From positions 97,084 through 161,083 of the forward strand of contig NZ_JABWGQ010000015.1 in NCBI RefSeq assembly GCF_014595975.1: DNA of 64,000 nucleotides. The letters are read 5' to 3'. The notes below the pieces were generated by a model. That model ran no database searches, was not told the DNA's origin, and was given only the letters and a program-made list of their open reading frames with translations. Below are positions 29,549 through 37,667 of the stretch, piece by piece; positions within the stretch are counted from its first letter, which is position 1; every line of letters begins with the position of its first letter. This DNA is from Sphingopyxis sp. LK2115 (GTDB lineage Bacteria > Pseudomonadota > Alphaproteobacteria > Sphingomonadales > Sphingomonadaceae). The position numbers and the translations under genes were made by a program.

Positions 29549-29862
29549 CGCCAGCGCTGCGTGCCGAGCCAGAGCAGCAGCACAAGCAGCAGCGGCGGCG
29601 CGAGCTTCCACTCGCCCGGACCGGCCAGCGGCGCGAGCAACGGTGCCGACGACAGGAGCCAGAGCGCGGCCAGCAGCGCACCCGCCGCGGCCACTTCAAA
29701 CACAAAGCTGCGCCAGAAACGCCCGCGCGCCCGCTTGTACGCCGCCTGCGCGTCAATCGAACGGTCGATGCGCTGCACGAACCCCCGGTCGCCCGGCCGA
29801 TCGGGCGGCGCCAGTATCGCCGCCAGAAGAGTGTCGGCGTCGGCTTCGCTTGGCTGTGTCAT
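29539..29862 (-). CDS. small membrane protein downstream of ECF sigma factor
   Basis: This is a 107-residue protein. A short N-terminal cytoplasmic segment (MTQPSEADADTLLAAILAPP) and a basic region (DAQAAYKRARGRFWRS) precede two transmembrane helices (FEVAAAGALLAALWLLSS and LAPPLLLVLLLWLG). Its ATG overlaps the sigma-factor stop as ATGA, so expression is coupled. Position and topology suggest a membrane anti-sigma or signalling partner, but I see no ZAS/HxxxCxxC motif, so this is inference only. Confidence 0.65.
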   Translation of the reverse strand: MTQPSEADADTLLAAILAPPDRPGDRGFVQRIDRSIDAQAAYKRARGRFWRSFVFEVAAAGALLAALWLLSSAPLLAPLAGPGEWKLAPPLLLVLLLWLGTQRWRQA

Positions 29863-30407
29863 GGCGTCGATTCTCCGGCGATCATTTTCTGCGCCTTCGC
29901 GCGGCCGCGCAAGACAAGCGATTTGAGCGTGCCCAGCGGCACGCCCAGGATCGCCGCGGCCTCGCCATGCGACCAACCGTGGCCGAAACATAAGGTAAGC
30001 GCCGCGCGCTCCTGCGGCGACAGCGCCGCCAGCAGGCGGTCGGCGTCGACGGCCGCGTCGCTGGCCGACCGCGGGTCGGTCGACGTCGCGCGCGCTTCGT
30101 CATCGCGTGCAATGGCGGCGCGCCGCCGTGCGGTGCGCCGCTGGTCGAGGAACAGGCGCCAGCCGATTCCCATGACCCAGGCCGCATAACGTCCCTGCCC
30201 CCGATACTCGCCCGCCCGCTGCCACGCGCGAACGAACGCCTCCTGCGCCAGATCGTCGGCGTCGCATCCCGCGGCCCGCGCCAGGAACGCCCGCACCCGC
30301 CCCTCGTGCCGCAGCACGAGGAGCTGGAATGCGGCGCGATCGCCCATCGCGACACGCTGGCTGAGCGCCCAATCTTCATCGGCCTCTCCCCCGTCACGCA
30401 GCGGCAC
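29859..30407 (-). CDS. ECF-type RNA polymerase sigma factor
   Basis: This is a 182-residue sigma-70 family factor. Region 2 carries AFQLLVLRHEGRVRAFLARAAG, CDADDLAQEAFVRAWQRA and YAAWVMGIGWRLFLDQRRTARR. Region 4 carries LSPQERAALTLCFGHGWSHGEAAAIL followed by the recognition helix VPLGTLKSLVLRGRAKAQ. It overlaps the upstream membrane-protein gene by 14 bases and the downstream small membrane protein by 4, making a three-gene operon. Regulons and stimulus cannot be told from the sequence. Confidence 0.92.
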   Translation of the reverse strand: MPLRDGGEADEDWALSQRVAMGDRAAFQLLVLRHEGRVRAFLARAAGCDADDLAQEAFVRAWQRAGEYRGQGRYAAWVMGIGWRLFLDQRRTARRRAAIARDDEARATSTDPRSASDAAVDADRLLAALSPQERAALTLCFGHGWSHGEAAAILGVPLGTLKSLVLRGRAKAQKMIAGESTP

Positions 30408-30999
30408 GCTCCTCGGCAGCGGCGCTGCGCGCCAGACGGCGACGGATCAGCAGCGCCGCTCCGACAAAGGCAGGGAAAAGCGCGGCGCCCGCCGAAATGC
30501 GGATCAGTTGCTCGTGCCCCTGGATCAATCCGAAACCCGCCATCGCGAGACCGATCGCGATCAGGACCAGCGCGTTTCGGTCGTCGCCGGGCGCATCGGT
30601 GCGCTGGCCGCCCAGATGCTCATATGGCTTGTTGAGCTTGTCGATCAGCGGGTTCACGGCCTCCGATTTGGCATCGAGCGCCCGGTGGATCGAGCGATGG
30701 AGCATCCACGCATGAATCAGCCGCGCCAGCAGGAAAAATCCGACGATGAAAAGCGCAACGAACGTCGCATTCTCGACGGTGTTGAAAAAACTGTCGCTGA
30801 TCGCCACCAATTCGGTGGTCGGCGGCGGCGGCGGCAGAAAGGCGGCTATATCCCGCGGGTCGATATAGGCCGCGACATCGGCCGGGCTGATTGACTGTGC
30901 GCCGGCGACAGGCACGGCAACGGCTGGGGCGGGCGGCGCGGCGGCCGACATGGCGGGGGCGCTCGACGCCGTGGCCGCGGTGGTGATCAACTGGTCCAT
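30394..30999 (-). CDS. membrane protein upstream of ECF sigma factor
   Basis: This is a 201-residue protein. A low-complexity Ala/Pro N-terminus (SAPAMSAAAPPAPAVAVPVA) and a Pro run precede one transmembrane helix (NATFVALFIVGFFLLARLIHAW). A cytoplasmic segment follows (ALDAKSEAVNPLIDKLNKP), then two closely spaced C-terminal helices. It is weakly reminiscent of DUF6249 proteins, which also precede sigma factors in sphingomonads. AAGGAGA lies 10 bases before the ATG at 30999. As the first gene of the operon it may sense the signal for the sigma factor. Confidence 0.7.
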   Translation of the reverse strand: MDQLITTAATASSAPAMSAAAPPAPAVAVPVAGAQSISPADVAAYIDPRDIAAFLPPPPPTTELVAISDSFFNTVENATFVALFIVGFFLLARLIHAWMLHRSIHRALDAKSEAVNPLIDKLNKPYEHLGGQRTDAPGDDRNALVLIAIGLAMAGFGLIQGHEQLIRISAGAALFPAFVGAALLIRRRLARSAAAEERAAA

Positions 31000-31262
31000 C
31001 AACGCATATTCTCCTTAACACCGGACAGTGTGGCGAAAACGGGTGGCGGCCCGCGCCGGGGCACGGATGTTCTGCACCGGGGAGCACAGCTTCCATGACC
31101 GCGCAAGGCCGCCGCCCGGATCGGCAAGCGCGCCAATCATCGACTGGACGGTGCGGCCACGCGTTTCGGATGCACCTGGGCGGGATTTTTTTGCAAGATC
31201 ACGGCGCACCTGCATACCGCGAACGGCGGCAGGATCGGGGCTGGCCTGTCAGGAGATAATGG

Positions 31263-31333
31263 ATGCCCCGCGAGGATTCGAACCTCGATAGACGGAATCA
31301 GAATCCGTAGTCTTACCATTAGACGACGGGGCA
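31263..31333 (-). tRNA. tRNA-Gln(CTG)
   Basis: On the minus strand it folds as a cloverleaf: acceptor TGCCCCG with CGGGGCA, D-arm with AATGGTAA loop, and anticodon stem ACGGA/TCCGT with loop TTCTGAT. The anticodon CTG lies at 31301-31299. The T-arm is CGAGG-TTCGAAT-CCTCG. No CCA is encoded. The anticodon reads CAG (Gln). Confidence 0.95.
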
Positions 31334-31488
31334 AAGAGGGGCGCGCAATATGATCCGGCGCGCGGGCTGTCAAGGCCGCTGCGCCCATCGGCAACAGTCT
31401 GCTTGCCCTGCGGCATTTCGCCGCTAGCATCGCCCGCATAACAAGGGGGCCGCGCCCCGGCGCAGGCGCCCGCATCTGGAGTGGGCTG

Positions 31489-32793
31489 ATGCGTCATGTC
31501 GCGATCGTCGGGTCGGGTCCGGCGGGCTATTATACCGCCGAAACATTACAGAAGGCGGACGACATCGCGGTCGATGTCATCGACCGGCTGCCCGTCCCCT
31601 ATGGCCTGATCCGCACCGGCGTCGCGCCCGATCATCAGTCGATCAAGGCGGTGTCACGCCGTTATGAGGGCGTCGCGCTGACCGACAATGTCCGTTTCGT
31701 CGGCCATGTCGCGGTCGGCACCGACGTCAGCATCGACGAGCTGATGGCGCTATACGACGCGGTCGTGCTGGCGACGGGCGCACCGAACGACCGACCGCTC
31801 GACATCGCCGGCGCCGACCGGCCCGGCGTGATCGGCAGCGCGGCCTTCGTCGGCTGGTATAATGGCCACCCGGACTTCGCCGACCTCAACCCGCCGCTCG
31901 ACGCCCCCGGCGTCGCGGTGATCGGCAACGGCAATGTCGCGCTCGATGTCGCACGCATCCTTGCCAAGACGCCCGCCGAGTTCGCCGGTAGCGACATCGT
32001 CGCGCACGCGCGCACCGCGCTCGCCGCCAGCGGCGTGCGGCATATCCACATCCTCGGCCGCCGTGGCCCCCACCAGATCGCGATGACGCCCAAGGAACTG
32101 GGCGAACTCGCACATCTGGAGCGCGCCAGCCCGCGCGTCGACCCCGCCGACCTGCCCGACGAGGGCGACGACGCGCTGCTCGAACCGGGAATGCGCAAGT
32201 CGGTCACGCACCTGCGCAGCTTCGCTGCCAATCCCGTCGCCAAGCCGGTGACGATCGATTTCGACTTTTTTGCCATGCCGGTTGCGATCGAGGGCAGCCA
32301 GGAAAATGGGGGGCGCGTCCAGCGCGTGATCGTCGAAAAGACCGCGCTCGACGCCGATCTGCGCAGCCATGGCACGGGGGAAACCTATGCCATCGACGCG
32401 GGACTGGTGATCAGTTGCATCGGTTATCAGACGCCGCCGATCCCCGGCGTGCCGTATGAACATGGTCGCGGCCGCTTTGCGAACGACGAGGGGCGGATTT
32501 TGCCCGGCCTTTATTGTGTCGGCTGGGCGCGGCGCGGCCCGTCGGGGACAATCGGCACCAACAAGCCCGACGGCGCGCGCATCGCCGAAATGGTGCTGGA
32601 CGACATCGGCCGCGGCGCGGGCAAGGCGGGACGGCCGGGGCTCGACGCGCTGCTCGCCAGCCGGGGCGTCGCACCCGTCACCTTTCGCGACTGGCGCCGG
32701 ATCGAAGCGGCGGAAGTCGCGGCGGCGCTCGACGGCAACCCGCGCGAAAAGTTCACCAGCGTCGAGGCGATGCTCGCCGCGATCGGGCGGTGA
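31489..32793 (+). CDS. FprA/adrenodoxin reductase-like ferredoxin--NADP reductase
   Basis: This is a 434-residue FAD- and NADP-binding flavoprotein. The FAD dinucleotide fold is VAIVGSGPAGYYTAETLQ, with LPVPYGLIRTGVAPDHQ, LATGAPNDRPLDIAG, the NADP fold VAVIGNGNVALDVARIL, ILGRRGPHQIAMTPKELGEL and the C-terminal GLYCVGWARRGPSGTIGTNKPDG. This matches adrenodoxin reductase/FprA of actinobacteria and mitochondria, which passes electrons from NADPH to ferredoxins. Its partner ferredoxin is not adjacent. GGAG precedes the ATG; its stop overlaps the DoxX-like gene. Confidence 0.93.
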   Translation: MRHVAIVGSGPAGYYTAETLQKADDIAVDVIDRLPVPYGLIRTGVAPDHQSIKAVSRRYEGVALTDNVRFVGHVAVGTDVSIDELMALYDAVVLATGAPNDRPLDIAGADRPGVIGSAAFVGWYNGHPDFADLNPPLDAPGVAVIGNGNVALDVARILAKTPAEFAGSDIVAHARTALAASGVRHIHILGRRGPHQIAMTPKELGELAHLERASPRVDPADLPDEGDDALLEPGMRKSVTHLRSFAANPVAKPVTIDFDFFAMPVAIEGSQENGGRVQRVIVEKTALDADLRSHGTGETYAIDAGLVISCIGYQTPPIPGVPYEHGRGRFANDEGRILPGLYCVGWARRGPSGTIGTNKPDGARIAEMVLDDIGRGAGKAGRPGLDALLASRGVAPVTFRDWRRIEAAEVAAALDGNPREKFTSVEAMLAAIGR

Positions 32794-33203
32794 CCGGGCG
32801 CATCCGCACCGCGCTGCGCTGGCTGCTCGCGCTTGCCTTCGGCTATGCGGGCTGGCGGCATCTGACGACACCGGAACCTTTTGTCGCGATCACGCCGCCG
32901 TGGGTGCCGCGGCCCGATCTGGTCGTCGCGGCGACCGGGATCGCCGAGATCGCGGGCGCGATCGGGCTGATGGTCCCCGCCACCCGCAAGGCCGCGAGCT
33001 GGGGCCTCGCGCTCTATGCGCTGTGCGTCTGGCCCGCCAATTTCCACCACGCGCTCGCCAATGTCGCGATCGGCGGCGAAACGTTCGGCTGGTGGTATCA
33101 CGGCCCGCGCCTCGCCGCGCAGCCGCTCATCATCTGGTGGGCGCTGTGGGCGGGCGGTGCGGTCGAATGGCCGTTCGGGAAAATGAAAGCGCCTCGCCCT
33201 TGA
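32790..33203 (+). CDS. DoxX-like small membrane protein
   Basis: This is a 137-residue membrane protein with four hydrophobic segments. The DoxX-type region is ATGIAEIAGAIGLMVPATRKAASWGLALYALCVWPANFHHAL-like, here split around GIAEIAGAIGLMVP and YALCVWPANFHHA. The GTG start overlaps the reductase stop by four bases (GTGA), so the two are translationally coupled and may share an electron-transfer or quinone-linked role. That functional link is inferred from coupling only. Confidence 0.8.
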   Translation: MTGRIRTALRWLLALAFGYAGWRHLTTPEPFVAITPPWVPRPDLVVAATGIAEIAGAIGLMVPATRKAASWGLALYALCVWPANFHHALANVAIGGETFGWWYHGPRLAAQPLIIWWALWAGGAVEWPFGKMKAPRP

Positions 33204-33216
33204 TGGGGGATGGCTG

Positions 33217-34476
33217 TTATTTCGCTGCCGGTGTCTCGACCGGCGGCTGCGCCTTCTGGCTGGCCGCATAGGCTTCGACCGCCTTCAGCACGCGCAGCAT
33301 GTTGCCGCTCGCGATCTTGCGAAGCTCGCCTTCGCTATAGCCGCGCCGCGCCAGTTCGACGAACAGCGCCGGATAGCCCGCGACATCCTCCATCCCCACC
33401 GGCGCCGAATCCATGCCGTCATAGTCGCCGCCAAGCCCGATATGGTCGACGCCGATCGTGCGTTTCAGATGGTCGATATGGTCGGCGACCTTGGCGATCT
33501 GCGTTTTCGGGGCGGGGTTCGCGTCGTCCCATGCCTTCAGCATCGCCGCGGCCGCCGCGGGATCGCCGGGATACATGGCCTTCAGCCGTGCCTCTTCGGC
33601 AGTGCGGCGAAGGCCGTGCGCGCGGACATCGGCATCGAGGAAGCCGGGCAGGAACACGACCATCACGATCCCGCCGTTCGCCTTGACCGCGGGCAGCACG
33701 CTGTCGGGGACGTTGCGCGGATGATCGTTCACCGCGCGCACGCCCGAATGGCTGAACATCACCGGTGCCTTCGACGCCGCGAGCGCGTCCTTCATCGTCG
33801 CCTCGCTGACGTGGCTCAGGTCGACGATCATCCCGATACGGTTCATCTCCTGCACCACCTGACGCCCGAAATCGGTGAGCCCGCCGTGCTGCGGCGCGTC
33901 GGTCGCGCTGTCGGCCCATGGCACATTCCTGCCGTGGGTCAGCGTCATGTACCGCACCCCCATGCCGTACATTTCGCGCAGCACCGCAAGGCTCGATCCG
34001 ATCGAATGGCCGCCCTCGATCCCCAGCATTCCGGCGACCTTGCCCGCCTTCATTGCCTGTTCAAGCTGGGCGGAATTGTCAGCGAGCATCAACTGGGCGG
34101 GATAACGCGCGACCAGCCGCCGCATCACGTCGATCTGTTCGATCGTCTGCTGCACCGCTTTGGCTTCATCGGTGGTCGAGGGGACATAGACCGACCAGAA
34201 TTGCGCGCCGACATGCCCGCGGCGCAACCGGTTGAGGTCGGTGTGCATCGCGATCCGGCCGCCGGTCGCGGTATCGGTCGTATCGACGAAATCGAAATCG
34301 TTGATGACGTTATCGACACGCACGCGCAGCGCCCACGGCACATCATTATGCCCGTCGAACACCGGCGCCTTCTGGAGCGCGGCCTCGGCCACCGCCTCGG
34401 GCGAGCTCTGCGCGGCGGCGGGAGTGGCGACAAGGGCGAAAGCGGCAAGGCCGGCGAGCAGGGAGGCTTGGTTCAT
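33217..34476 (-). CDS. exported M19 membrane-type dipeptidase
   Basis: This is a 419-residue periplasmic metallopeptidase with a signal peptide (NQASLLAGLAAFALVATPAAAQ). It has the renal dipeptidase zinc ligands: DGHNDVPW (HxD), the bridging Glu in GIEGGHSIGSS, IVDLSHVSEATM, FSHSGVRAVNDHPRN and the late GLGGDYDGMDS. M19 enzymes cleave dipeptides and D-amino-acid dipeptides with two zinc ions. The start is the ATG at 34476, directly followed by the signal peptide; earlier in-frame starts are basic. It faces the DoxX-like gene tail to tail with 13 bases between. Confidence 0.93.
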   Translation of the reverse strand: MNQASLLAGLAAFALVATPAAAQSSPEAVAEAALQKAPVFDGHNDVPWALRVRVDNVINDFDFVDTTDTATGGRIAMHTDLNRLRRGHVGAQFWSVYVPSTTDEAKAVQQTIEQIDVMRRLVARYPAQLMLADNSAQLEQAMKAGKVAGMLGIEGGHSIGSSLAVLREMYGMGVRYMTLTHGRNVPWADSATDAPQHGGLTDFGRQVVQEMNRIGMIVDLSHVSEATMKDALAASKAPVMFSHSGVRAVNDHPRNVPDSVLPAVKANGGIVMVVFLPGFLDADVRAHGLRRTAEEARLKAMYPGDPAAAAAMLKAWDDANPAPKTQIAKVADHIDHLKRTIGVDHIGLGGDYDGMDSAPVGMEDVAGYPALFVELARRGYSEGELRKIASGNMLRVLKAVEAYAASQKAQPPVETPAAK

Positions 34477-34745
34477 GGCGCGTGACCCTAACCACTTGTT
34501 TGCGCAGCGCAAGCGTGCGGCCGCAAGGTCGCGCCTGATTGTCCCGCGCAAAGGCACGAACAAGCAAGGGAATGGCGATCTCGCGCGAAGATACAGGGCG
34601 CGCAGCGGACGAAAATGCCGACCGGGCAAGCATCGGCGCGACGCGCCATACGGGTCGCCTGCGGCGACAGAATATTGTTCGCACGCGTTCATTGCGTCCT
34701 TCTTCAGGATTTTTTGCTTCGCCGCGTCTGGTGACCAAACGCGCC

Positions 34746-34761
34746 TTGACGTTCACGTAAA
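34746..34761 (+). promoter_or_regulatory. candidate operator TTGACGTTCACGTAAA ahead of acyl-CoA dehydrogenase
   Basis: The 305-base gap 34477-34781 has no gene. Near its end lies a quasi-palindrome with ACGTTCACGT centre and TT/AA flanks, 20 bases before the ATG. It resembles MerR-family operators (LiuR type) that control branched-chain and fatty acyl-CoA dehydrogenase genes in proteobacteria. The regulator is not in the window, so this is a motif-level suggestion. Confidence 0.4.
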
Positions 34762-34781
34762 CCCCGCGCAGCATCGCCCCC

Positions 34782-35957
34782 ATGACAGCTTTCGACGACT
34801 GGCGCGCCCGTTCGCCCTATTATGACGAGACCCACGACGCGCTGGCGCAAAGTGTCCGCCGCTTCGTCGAGCGCGAGATCGCGCCCGGCATCGACCGCTG
34901 GGAGGCCGAGGGCGAGCTGCCGCGCGAGCTGCACAAAAAGGCGGCCGAGGCGGGCATCCTTGGTCTGCGCTATCCCGAGGAATATGGCGGGCATTCGCAA
35001 GGTTTCGACATATTTCACGGGCTTGTCGTCACCGAAGAACTCGCCGCGGTCGGCGCGGGCGGCCTCGGCGCGTCGCTGATGACGCATGGTATCGGGCTGC
35101 CGCCGATCCTTGCCCTGGGTTCGGAAGAATTGAAGCAGCGCGTTGCGCCGCCGGTGCTCGCGGGCGAGAAGATCATCGCGCTCGGCATCACCGAGGCGGG
35201 GGGCGGCAGCGACGTTGCGAATCTGAAGACGACCGCGCGGAAGGACGGCGACAGCTACATCGTCAACGGCGGCAAGATGTTCATCACGTCGGGCATGCGC
35301 GCCGACTGGCTGACCACGGCCGTCCGCACCGGCGGGCCGGGCGCCGGCGGCATCTCGCTGCTGCTCATCGACATGGATTCGCCAGGCGTCGAACGCACGC
35401 GGCTCGACAAGATGGGCTGGCGGTGCAGCGACACCGCCGCCATTCATTTCAGCGACGTGCGCGTCCCCGCCGCCAACCTGATCGGGCAGGAAAATGCCGG
35501 TTTCATCGGCATCATGCGCAATTTCAACAGCGAACGGCTTGGCATGGCGATGGGCTGCTGCGCCTATGCCCGCGTTGCGATGGCCGAAGCGGCGGAATGG
35601 GCGCGTGGGCGCGAAACATTCGGCAAGCCGCTGGTCGGCCACCAGTCGATCCGCATCAAGCTCGCCGACATGGAACGCCAGATCGAAGCGACGCAGGCGT
35701 GGGTCGACCTTTGCGCCTGGCAGGTCAAGGAAGGCAAGGACCGCCCCGCCGATTTTGCGATGCTGAAGGTGCAGGCGACACGGATGCTGGAGCATGTCGC
35801 GCGTGAGGCGGCGCAGATCCTGGGCGGCGCCAGCTACATCACCGGCAGCAAGGTCGAACGCATCTACCGCGAAGTTCGCGTCAATGCCATCGGTGGAGGC
35901 AGCGAGGAAATCATGCTCGACCTTGCGGGGCGGCAGTTGTTCGGGGGAAAGCGTTAG
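34782..35957 (+). CDS. acyl-CoA dehydrogenase
   Basis: This is a 391-residue flavoenzyme of fatty-acid or amino-acid catabolism. The N-terminal helical domain carries SVRRFVEREIAPGIDRWEAEG. The FAD/substrate region has ALGITEAGGGSDVANLKTTA and MFITSGMRADWLTTAVRTG. The middle beta domain (GVERTRLDKMGWRCSDTAAIHF) and C-terminal helices end in IYREVRVNAIGGGSEEIMLDL, the usual position of the catalytic Glu. Substrate chain length is not predictable. Its stop overlaps the convergent HAAS-type gene by four bases. Confidence 0.95.
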   Translation: MTAFDDWRARSPYYDETHDALAQSVRRFVEREIAPGIDRWEAEGELPRELHKKAAEAGILGLRYPEEYGGHSQGFDIFHGLVVTEELAAVGAGGLGASLMTHGIGLPPILALGSEELKQRVAPPVLAGEKIIALGITEAGGGSDVANLKTTARKDGDSYIVNGGKMFITSGMRADWLTTAVRTGGPGAGGISLLLIDMDSPGVERTRLDKMGWRCSDTAAIHFSDVRVPAANLIGQENAGFIGIMRNFNSERLGMAMGCCAYARVAMAEAAEWARGRETFGKPLVGHQSIRIKLADMERQIEATQAWVDLCAWQVKEGKDRPADFAMLKVQATRMLEHVAREAAQILGGASYITGSKVERIYREVRVNAIGGGSEEIMLDLAGRQLFGGKR

Positions 35958-36550
35958 GGGGCCAGGCGTCGCGCGTAGCGATCGAGCCGCGCAAGCTGTG
36001 TCATCAGCACTGCGAGAAGCACCAATTCGACCAGCCCCGTTGCGACGATCAGCGCATGCGCCCTATCCTCGCTCGCGCCCTGAAATGCGCGCACCAAACT
36101 CGCCCCGACCGATAACGCCAGACTCCCGGCGGCGAAATGCAGCCAGCGGCGCACCGGCGCGATCCGGCGACGCGGTGCAATCCACCACGCCGCGCCGATG
36201 CACATCAGCGCCGCCAGCAACCCGCCGCGATCGAACCAGGTCAGCGGATCAGCGCTGCCCTGAATATCGAGGACGACCGTCCGCAGCCGCATCAGCAGCA
36301 GGGTCCCGCCGCCGAGCATGGCAGCGGCGACGCACGTGCGCCGCAGACGGTCGGGCAGTGCCGCCTCGGCATAAGCGCGCGCAATGTCGGCGGGCCGCCC
36401 GAAGCGCCGCACCGCAGCGGCCTCACCCACCCGGTCGGCGGTATCCCGGAGATGCGATTCGATCTCGTCGCGCACGCGGCGCGACAGGCTGGGGTCGAAC
36501 GCCAGAACATCGTCGAGTTCGTTGAGATAGGCGGCGATCGGCCCGTTCAT
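35954..36550 (-). CDS. HAAS-domain (DUF1700-like) membrane protein
   Basis: This is a 198-residue protein. Its N-terminal HAAS signalling domain (YLNELDDVLAFDPSLSRRVRDEIESHL and VRRFGRPADIARAYAEA) is followed by four hydrophobic segments. HAAS/DUF1700 proteins are typically co-encoded with PadR regulators. Here the ATG overlaps the padR stop by four bases. The pair probably forms a signalling unit at the membrane. The target is unknown; the nearest candidate is the divergent membrane protein at 36950. Confidence 0.85.
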   Translation of the reverse strand: MNGPIAAYLNELDDVLAFDPSLSRRVRDEIESHLRDTADRVGEAAAVRRFGRPADIARAYAEAALPDRLRRTCVAAAMLGGGTLLLMRLRTVVLDIQGSADPLTWFDRGGLLAALMCIGAAWWIAPRRRIAPVRRWLHFAAGSLALSVGASLVRAFQGASEDRAHALIVATGLVELVLLAVLMTQLARLDRYARRLAP

Positions 36551-36873
36551 GCTCGCGCGCCCAGTACCCGGTCGATGCCGGTGGCAAAGCTTTGCCAGCC
36601 CGCGCGCCGTTCGACCAGCGAGCGGCGACCGCTGTCGGTTAGTGAATATACCCGGCGTTTGCGCCCACCGTCGGGCTGAACCCAGCGGCTCGCGAGCAGC
36701 CCGGCAAGTTCGAGCCGGTGCAGGGCCGGATAGATCGTGCCCTCAGGCAGGTCGAAATGGCCGCCGCTGCGCGCGCGGATGGCCTCGATGATCGCATATC
36801 CGTGCAACGCGTCATCGCCGATCGTGGCGAGCAGCACGGCATCGAGGTGCCCCTTGAGCATTTCGGCAGACAT
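36547..36873 (-). CDS. PadR-family transcriptional regulator
   Basis: This is a 108-residue winged-helix regulator with DALHGYAIIEAIRARSG, LPEGTIYPALHRLELAGLLAS, the wing SRWVQPDGGRKRRVYSLTDSG and a short C-terminal dimerisation helix, as in PadR-s1 proteins. It is the first gene of a padR-HAAS pair and is divergent from the membrane protein at 36950, with a perfect palindrome in the gap, which suggests autoregulation and control of the divergent gene. Confidence 0.93.
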   Translation of the reverse strand: MSAEMLKGHLDAVLLATIGDDALHGYAIIEAIRARSGGHFDLPEGTIYPALHRLELAGLLASRWVQPDGGRKRRVYSLTDSGRRSLVERRAGWQSFATGIDRVLGARA

Positions 36874-36897
36874 GTCGACCGATTTAGCTTTGCAACG

Positions 36898-36920
36898 CTA
36901 GGTATGCAAGTTATACCTAG
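36898..36920. promoter_or_regulatory. palindromic operator, probably for PadR
   Basis: Perfect 8-base arms CTAGGTAT and ATACCTAG with a 7-base spacer lie between the divergent padR start (36873) and the membrane-protein start (36950). A further ACTAGG half-site follows at 36925. The position and symmetry fit a PadR binding site overlapping both promoters. Confidence 0.7.
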
Positions 36921-36949
36921 CATTACTAGGCTTAAGGAAGGAGGATACG

Positions 36950-37585
36950 ATGACCGCGACGACAAGCGGAAAACCGGCGACAACAGGCTGGACCGAGGGC
37001 TGGGGGCTGTTCTGGACGCTGACGCTGGCGCTCGCTGCGATGGCGCTCGCCTTCCTCGTCGCCATCGGCTGGGACACCGAAGGCTATCGGATGGTGATCC
37101 GCGCCACCGCGCGCACTTCGCTGGCGCTGTTCCTCGCCGCCTTTGCCGCGTCGGCCGCCTTCAAGCTGTGGCCCGGCCGCTTCACCCGATGGCTCCGTCG
37201 AAACCGCCGCCAGATTGGGCTTGGCTTCGCCATGTCGCACTTCATCCACGCGCTGGCGATCATCGCGCTGTGGAGAACCGATCCAGGCATGTTTTGGCTG
37301 CTGTCCAATCCCAGATCGATCGCCATCGGGGGCGCCGCCTATGTCGTTATTGCACTCCTAGCCGCAACATCGTTCGACCGCATGGCAACGCTACTCGGTC
37401 CCAAGCTGTGGTCGCGGCTGCACTGGTGGGGAGCGTGGATCGTCGCGCTCAGCTTCATCTTCACCAACGGCAAGCGCATCCCGGTGAGCGGTTGGTACGT
37501 GCTACCGGTCGCGCTGGTCGTCGCAATCATCATATTGCGCGTCAGTGCGGGACGAAAGCAGCGTGAAGCGGCGACGCCGGCCTGA
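36950..37585 (+). CDS. ferric reductase-like transmembrane protein
   Basis: This is a 211-residue membrane protein with six hydrophobic segments. Two His lie in predicted helices (AMSHFIHALAIIALWR and WSRLHWWGAWIVALSF), the pattern of haem-binding ferric reductase-like or MsrQ-type cytochrome b domains. It has a strong GGAGG site and no C-terminal FAD/NAD domain, so electrons must come from a partner. It is divergent from padR, whose operator lies in its promoter. Assignment to MsrQ specifically is not supported, as no MsrP gene is adjacent. Confidence 0.75.
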   Translation: MTATTSGKPATTGWTEGWGLFWTLTLALAAMALAFLVAIGWDTEGYRMVIRATARTSLALFLAAFAASAAFKLWPGRFTRWLRRNRRQIGLGFAMSHFIHALAIIALWRTDPGMFWLLSNPRSIAIGGAAYVVIALLAATSFDRMATLLGPKLWSRLHWWGAWIVALSFIFTNGKRIPVSGWYVLPVALVVAIIILRVSAGRKQREAATPA

Positions 37586-37667
37586 ACGATGGCTTCAGCG
37601 TCCGCGCGCTCGACTTCGCGGCGGATCGGCGGCAGAATGCCCGCCACCCCGGAATGAGAGGCCGCGC

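Noticed and set aside
36950..37585. MsrQ assignment for the ferric reductase-like protein
   Set aside because: The helix and His pattern fits, but no MsrP gene is adjacent and no decisive motif was seen; left as ferric reductase-like.
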